DNA of 64,000 bases from Schizochytrium sp. CCTCC M209059. Its lineage: Eukaryota; Sar; Bigyra; Thraustochytrida; Thraustochytriidae. A program made the position numbers and the translations under genes. Location of the stretch: assembly GCA_000818945.1 (NCBI GenBank), contig KN805385.1, positions 269,534-333,533 of the forward strand. The letters run 5' to 3'. Shown here one piece after another: positions 59,938 through 64,000 of this stretch. Below the pieces are notes generated by a model. That model was not told the DNA's origin and searched no databases. It worked only from the letters and a program-made list of their open reading frames with translations. Within the stretch, counting starts at the first letter, position 1. Each line of letters begins with the position of its first letter.

Positions 59938-61035
59938 ATGACGCTCGTGGAGCACGCGGCGCGCGCGGGGACGCGCGCCCGGACCAAGGCAGGCACCTTT
60001 CGCGACCTCAGTCTGCAGGACTTCGTCGCGCACCTGAGCGTCAAGCCGCTTGGCCGCGACGATGACGCCGGCACGGCGGCGCGCGGTGCCGACGTCTTCG
60101 AGGCGCGCAGCAACCAAGACTTTGGCTGGGGCAGGCTCTTCGGGGGCCAGCCCATGGGCCAGAGTCTGGCCGCAGCCTCGCTCACCGTGCCAGAGTCCAT
60201 GACTGCGCACTGGATGAGCTGCATGTTCGTGCGCGAGGGCATGTGCGACGAGCTGCCGCGCTTCGCCGTGGAACGCGTGCGCGATGGCCGCAGCTTTGCC
60301 AGCCGCCGCGTGCGCGCCTTCCAGGGTCATGGCGATATCCTCGACATGCTCGTCAACTTTCATGTCGAGGAGCCCGGCTTTGAACACCAGGCGCGGCCCG
60401 TGCCCCCAGGACTCGTCTCGCCCCAAGATCTCGGTCCGAATCGCGCTCGCTATGAGGCCTTTGCGAAATCGCAAGGCAAGACCATCGACGACGTTTTGCC
60501 CAAACCGGTGCAATACCTTATGCTCGATGAGGAGCAGCCCATTCTTGTGCGTCCTGGTCTGTTGCGCGACGTCGCAGGAAGTCCCGAGGTGCTCGACCCG
60601 CACCAACACAGCTGGATGAAAGTCAATGGTCCTGGCGGTAAGGCCAAGGCCGCCTTTTACGAAACCATTGCTGACGAGAAAGCGCCTGCCGACTTGCGCA
60701 CCGAGCTCACGGACGAGCAGCTTTCGCAAGCCATGCTCGCCTTCATGGTTGACTTTGGCTTTCTTGGCACCTCTCTCCTTCCGCACAAAAAGAGTGTCTG
60801 GCAAAAAACTGTCATGGCCGCCTCGCTGACCCACTCCATGCACTTTCACAAGCCCATTGCGTTTTGTGGTCCCGAAGATGAGGGCCCTTGGCTTCTCTTT
60901 GACCAAGAGTCGCCCACAGCCACAACGGGTCGTGGCTTCGTTTCAGGGGAAATCTACAATGCTAACACCGGCACACTCGTTGCCACGGCGCTGCAAGAGG
61001 GTCTCGTAAGACCTGTAAGACCTAAAAAAAACTAA
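59938..61035 (+). CDS. Acyl-CoA thioesterase II (TesB/ACOT8 family)
   Basis: The 365-residue enzyme is a double-hotdog thioesterase hydrolysing acyl-CoA to free acid and CoA. The first hotdog has GWGRLFGGQPMGQSLAAASL and AVERVRDGRSFASRRVRAFQ. The second has MAASLTHSMHFHKPI, PWLLFDQESPTA and GRGFVSGEIYNANTGTLVATALQEGL. These are the standard TesB signatures. A central insert (about 150-230) is longer than in E. coli TesB. The C-terminus is RPKKN, so no SKL-type peroxisomal signal is present, unlike many ACOT8 proteins; location is left open. The first ATG in frame is at 59938 (MTLVEHAARAG). The frame upstream to 59779 is open but begins only with GTG. It is convergent with ATG5 at 167 bp. Confidence 0.88.
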   Translation: MTLVEHAARAGTRARTKAGTFRDLSLQDFVAHLSVKPLGRDDDAGTAARGADVFEARSNQDFGWGRLFGGQPMGQSLAAASLTVPESMTAHWMSCMFVREGMCDELPRFAVERVRDGRSFASRRVRAFQGHGDILDMLVNFHVEEPGFEHQARPVPPGLVSPQDLGPNRARYEAFAKSQGKTIDDVLPKPVQYLMLDEEQPILVRPGLLRDVAGSPEVLDPHQHSWMKVNGPGGKAKAAFYETIADEKAPADLRTELTDEQLSQAMLAFMVDFGFLGTSLLPHKKSVWQKTVMAASLTHSMHFHKPIAFCGPEDEGPWLLFDQESPTATTGRGFVSGEIYNANTGTLVATALQEGLVRPVRPKKN

Positions 61036-61202
61036 GTTTCGTAGTCTATACTGTCCAGTATAAATAGGTAACTTGCCCAATTCCGAGCCTACTTCAAGGA
61101 AAGGACAGACACATTTGATTTCGTTTACAAGTTAAACCACTGATATCGACCTGGCCGCCGTGTGACAGCACCTTCTTCTTGTTTTCTGCTTCTTCCCCTT
61201 TG

Positions 61203-62045
61203 TCATGCTTCGTCAGTGTAGAGGCAAATGTACAAAAACATGTCCGCGTGCGCGAGAGCCTCGTACAGGTCCACGACGAGAGCGTCAGAAGGAACGTCAA
61301 TGCCCTGGCATCGCAGCTTTGTGCGTCCATCCAATCCCAAAATGTAATCGTCGACAAGTTCCTGCGCCGTTAGGCTGCTGTCCAGTGGTACAACGATTTG
61401 CTTCGAGGCCACCGTACGCAGGTTTCCTCGCTCTACGAGCTGCAGGATTCGCACTGGAGCGGCCTTTGGTACATATTCGTGCATGCGCTGCAGAACGGAC
61501 CAGTAGCGGTCCACCTCGCCAGCAAGAACGCTCTCCCATAAGGCGTCATCATCATGTTCTCGTAGTTCTGTAAAGGGTAATCTTGAATTGTAGCGCAGAA
61601 ACATGCCCTGTTTAAAGAGGTGAAAGAATTCCTTGCGGGCAGCGTCCGGTCCAGGGCACGGCACAACGGGAGCCTCGGAGCTGCTCAGACCTGCGCCACG
61701 CAAATGAATCGTAATGCGAAGCGGCGCCGCGTCCCGTGGATATAGCACGTCAAAAAGCGCTCCAAGGGGATATTGCCACTTGAGCGCAACGCCTTGAGCC
61801 TCGAACCAGACTTCTTGCATGCGCGCTGGAACTACCGAGGCCGTGCGCATCGCCGCCAGTTTCTCCGCCAGCGCGAACGGAAGAAAAGACTGTCTGCTTG
61901 CAAACGAGAACGCTGGGAGTGGCGCATCTTCAAAGTCCGCGTCCACTCCCTCAACGAGGACAGGAAGGCCGCCGCGCCAGCTTGCGCGTAACACACGCGG
62001 CACCTCGGCCTCCGCCTCGCCCTCGCCCGCGCCTGCGCTTGCCAT
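61203..62045 (-). CDS. ATG5: Autophagy protein 5
   Basis: The 280-residue product is ATG5, the acceptor in the ATG12-ATG5 conjugate that, with ATG16, promotes LC3/ATG8 lipidation on the phagophore. The N-terminal ubiquitin-like fold has LRASWRGGLPVLVE and RQSFLPFALAEKL. The hallmark EVWFEAQGVALKWQYPLGALFDVL (about residues 78-101) is very close to the animal and plant proteins, and PLRITIHLRG follows. In the helical linker, ARKEFFHLFKQGM places Lys145 where the ATG12-accepting lysine (Lys130 in human) is expected, so conjugation is probably intact. The second ubiquitin-like domain ends with YEALAHADMFLYICLY. The ATG at 62045 (MASAGAGE) is preferred; an upstream in-frame ATG at 62105 is possible. 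The length is near the family norm. Confidence 0.9.
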   Translation of the reverse strand: MASAGAGEGEAEAEVPRVLRASWRGGLPVLVEGVDADFEDAPLPAFSFASRQSFLPFALAEKLAAMRTASVVPARMQEVWFEAQGVALKWQYPLGALFDVLYPRDAAPLRITIHLRGAGLSSSEAPVVPCPGPDAARKEFFHLFKQGMFLRYNSRLPFTELREHDDDALWESVLAGEVDRYWSVLQRMHEYVPKAAPVRILQLVERGNLRTVASKQIVVPLDSSLTAQELVDDYILGLDGRTKLRCQGIDVPSDALVVDLYEALAHADMFLYICLYTDEA

Positions 62046-62650
62046 GACCGCGCGTGTGCAGAGGATCTTCGTTTGCTTGGCTTGCCTCTGCTGCCTTGGA
62101 AGCATCTTTTTTTCGCGTGCCGCGAGTGCCGTGTAGTAGTAGTAAATCAAGACGCTTTTTTGCGCCGCTACCAAAAGAATGTTGCAAGTCAGGGCGGCTC
62201 ATCGTCGCGCTTTAGTCGAGCTGCGCTCGCTCGCGCCGCATATTACAACAAGCGCTTTGTCGGGCCTCCGAATTTCCACACATAATATATGTCCTTACTC
62301 GCGAGAGCCTTCAGTTTGAAGAAAATCTTTCGTCAAATTTGCCATGCACACTATTATTGCAGCTTGACGCAACCCTGAAATACCATATTATGAAACCCCA
62401 AAATACGCAGGTTCCAATGTGGTGCCTTGAAGGCGAAATGGTAAATTGCAAGATGGATGAGCTTCAAGAAAGAGAGCGCGAGTCAGGAGAATGTAGGCCG
62501 AACGAAAGAGAATCAAAGGCGAATCCCGCAATCCGAAAAGCTCTGTGGCTGTTCTCCAATCACACATCAAGATGTATTCGTTTTGAACACTTCTATACGA
62601 ATTTAGCTATCAGTCGAACAGGTGCTTGGCTTCGGAAGTCCTACGCTACG
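62046..62650. other. Intergenic region, GC-poorer DNA
   Basis: About 600 bp between two minus-strand genes. The GC content visibly drops from about 62280 rightwards. Short frames only; no gene, RNA gene or element recognised. Confidence 0.55.
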
Positions 62651-63229
62651 TTACCGATGTCTCGAATGCGAACGCCCCCGCTGAACTGCAACACTAGATC
62701 CTTTCTTTTCACTCGTTAACTTCTCGAGCGCTGTTTCAATTTTTCGCAATTTTTCTGCGAGTATACGACGATCGCAAGCTTGAAGTACTCGACCAAAAAA
62801 CAAGTCGAGGCACATGCTAAAAAGTGGATGGGTTATGGGTCCTGTAAAAAGCCCGCCGAAAAAATATCTTCCAACTAGAAGGACCAACATTCCGCGATCT
62901 GTCGCCTCATCCAAAGTGATGTCAATTAGAAGCAGAAAATTTTGAACAGCAGCATAAAGACCAAGCGGGCCCATAGATACCAGAAATTCAAGATAGAGCG
63001 CAAGGAGACAAAAAATACCGAAGAAAATGCGACGGTATCCCTTACCGTTTTCATTATCACCTAATGCGCGAACTAGAAGAATTACACCGATCCCTAGGAC
63101 TACTCCTCTGTTCGATTGAAAAAAACCCTCCTTAGAACTCAGCCCTTTTTTGTCCCAATCTAGCCATTTCCAGCTACCCAAAAGGTCCACGGGGTTAGAA
63201 ATCGAGATTCGAGATGGGGTAGAACCCAT
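62651..63229 (-). CDS. Small membrane protein of unknown family
   Basis: The 192-residue product is not recognised. It begins MGSTPSRI (Gly2/Ser6, myristoylation-like). It has about four hydrophobic segments (GVVLGIGVILLVRAL; IFFGIFCLLALYLEFLVSMG; LYAAVQNFLLLIDITL; MLVLLVGRYFFGGLFTG) and a basic, coiled-coil-like tail (LRKIETALEKLTSEKK, ending RGRSHSRHR). The codon use is clearly less GC-rich than in the rest of the window, so it may be a young, horizontally acquired or fast-evolving gene, or part of a mobile element. The ATG at 63229 is clear and the frame complete. No neighbour suggests a function; the downstream gene on this strand is ATG5. Confidence 0.55.
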   Translation of the reverse strand: MGSTPSRISISNPVDLLGSWKWLDWDKKGLSSKEGFFQSNRGVVLGIGVILLVRALGDNENGKGYRRIFFGIFCLLALYLEFLVSMGPLGLYAAVQNFLLLIDITLDEATDRGMLVLLVGRYFFGGLFTGPITHPLFSMCLDLFFGRVLQACDRRILAEKLRKIETALEKLTSEKKGSSVAVQRGRSHSRHR

Positions 63230-64000
63230 GATACCTGTTTTCGATACTTTGCCGAGATAGCGAGAGGTAGAGGATTGATTGTTTGTTTGTCGTGGCCTTG
63301 GCCCAGCTCATAGAAAAGAGTATCGCTCGTGTCCTGGACAGCACTTGAAGATGAAAGTCAGATTGCTTCGAAGTATCTGCATCTCCAAGAATGGACGGCC
63401 ATCGCTAAATGTGGACTCATTCTGCTGTGTTATCCACTTTTTAGTACAAGATAGTCGGCGAGCGGTGGCGCGGGCGTCACTTAGGCGCACCGCCCTACTT
63501 GTCTTTTTGTACCTCAATTTATTAGAAGAAACTGCGCATGGCCGTCGAGACTAAAAGGCTGTCTGATGATTTTTTTTTGTATAAACGAAAAGTGGACCTT
63601 GGTGGTCAAGCACGCTTGAACATTGAGAATGGACAGCTGTATGCGACTGACTCCAGCCGGAATGCAAGTACACGAAGACCTCTAGGGTCCAGATTCCCTG
63701 GTCTTTTGCTGCACGGAAGTACAAAAAGGCATCGGCTCAGTACTGAAGGAAAGGTGTATAGTTGCCTTATCCAAGTTTCGGCAAAACAGAGCTGGCGAGC
63801 GGGGCCACGGGCGTCACTTATACACGTATCCCGAGACTCTGCTTGTCTGGAACTTCTTTATTACAAGAAAACTGGACCTTGGTGGTCAATCGCGCTTGAC
63901 CATGGAGAATGGACGGCTATTTTTAACTCTCATGGGAATGCAAGCACCGACTTGTCCGATGGAGCCATCTTATTGTCGTCTCGCGAGTTAATCGACTTGT
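63230..64000. other. GC-poorer DNA with diverged direct repeat
   Basis: No gene recognised. Two related blocks are present: 63455-63530 matches 63793-63870 (both start with GGCGAGCGG and share GGGCGTCACTTA), and 63591-63640 matches 63872-63925 (GGACCTTGGTGGTCAA, then GAGAATGGAC). A third weak match (AAGAATGGACGGCCAT) is near 63389. Confidence 0.6.
63455..63925. repeat. Diverged direct repeat, about 280-340 bp period
   Basis: Two copies share short exact blocks in the same order but at offsets of 338 and 281 bp, so one copy has an indel of roughly 57 bp. This may be decayed transposon or subtelomeric-type repeat DNA running out of the window. Confidence 0.5.

Noticed and set aside
59392..60906. 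504-residue frame on the minus strand across the thioesterase gene
   Set aside because: It is antisense to the clearly homologous TesB frame, has no domain, and shows the His/Arg/Ala-rich composition of a GC-rich shadow.

Overview
The window looks like gene-dense nuclear DNA of a unicellular eukaryote. Seventeen long protein genes and three more doubtful or small ones lie on both strands. Nearly all are single uninterrupted frames, coding GC is high, and trinucleotide runs in genes give poly-E, poly-Q and poly-A. The gene content (a C2CD3 centriole protein, a three-cNMP-domain cGMP-type kinase, a DEK1-like membrane calpain, a eukaryotic Hsp33, ATG5) together with few introns best fits a flagellate-forming stramenopile such as a thraustochytrid. 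That assignment is inference from style and content, not from a marker gene.

Layout, left to right. 0-9 kb: DPM1-like dolichol-phosphate mannosyltransferase (+), a CSB/ERCC6 repair ATPase with an extra UBZ4-type zinc finger (-), an MRG15/Eaf3 chromatin reader (+), and a redox chaperone Hsp33 (-) whose 5' end needs one 47-nt intron. 9.7-18.4 kb: RBM34/Nop12 ribosome-biogenesis protein (+), TCF25/Rqc1 (-), and an ABHD16-like lipase (+) whose start is lost in a 57-N gap. 18.7-28.1 kb: one 3115-residue gene (-) with about twenty membrane segments, C2 domains, a calpain-like domain lacking the catalytic Cys and His, and a terminal WW domain. 28.8-32 kb: an orphan protein with a myristoylation-type N-terminus (+) and an RCC1-repeat protein (+). 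32.3-39.6 kb: an inositol-polyphosphate 5-phosphatase with PH-like regions (-), preceded by a 0.7-kb 16-bp minisatellite. 39.6-50.7 kb: C2CD3 (+), a coiled-coil orphan (-), an unrecognised polytopic membrane protein (+), thiamin pyrophosphokinase (-). 51-57 kb: a homeodomain protein with long Q tracts (-) and a PKG-type kinase (-) whose C-terminal tail is out of frame at an 8-G run. 57-59.9 kb: about 3 kb without a convincing gene. 59.9-64 kb: TesB/ACOT8 thioesterase (+), ATG5 (-), a small membrane protein (-), then GC-poorer DNA with a diverged direct repeat.

The genes do not form a pathway or operon; they are ordinary neighbours in a compact eukaryotic genome. Convergent pairs are 118-422 bp apart and divergent pairs share about 0.4-2.2 kb of GC-rich, microsatellite-rich promoter DNA. 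Recurrent themes are membrane and Ca2+/lipid signalling (calpain-C2, C2CD3, 5-phosphatase, ABHD16-like lipase, PKG), proteostasis (Hsp33, Rqc1, ATG5) and nuclear maintenance (CSB, MRG15, RBM34).

The most unusual item is the inactive DEK1-like membrane calpain with WW domain at 18750-28097. Next are the minisatellite abutting the 5-phosphatase start, the UBZ-CSB fusion, the Hsp33 gene with its hidden intron, and the PKG frameshift.
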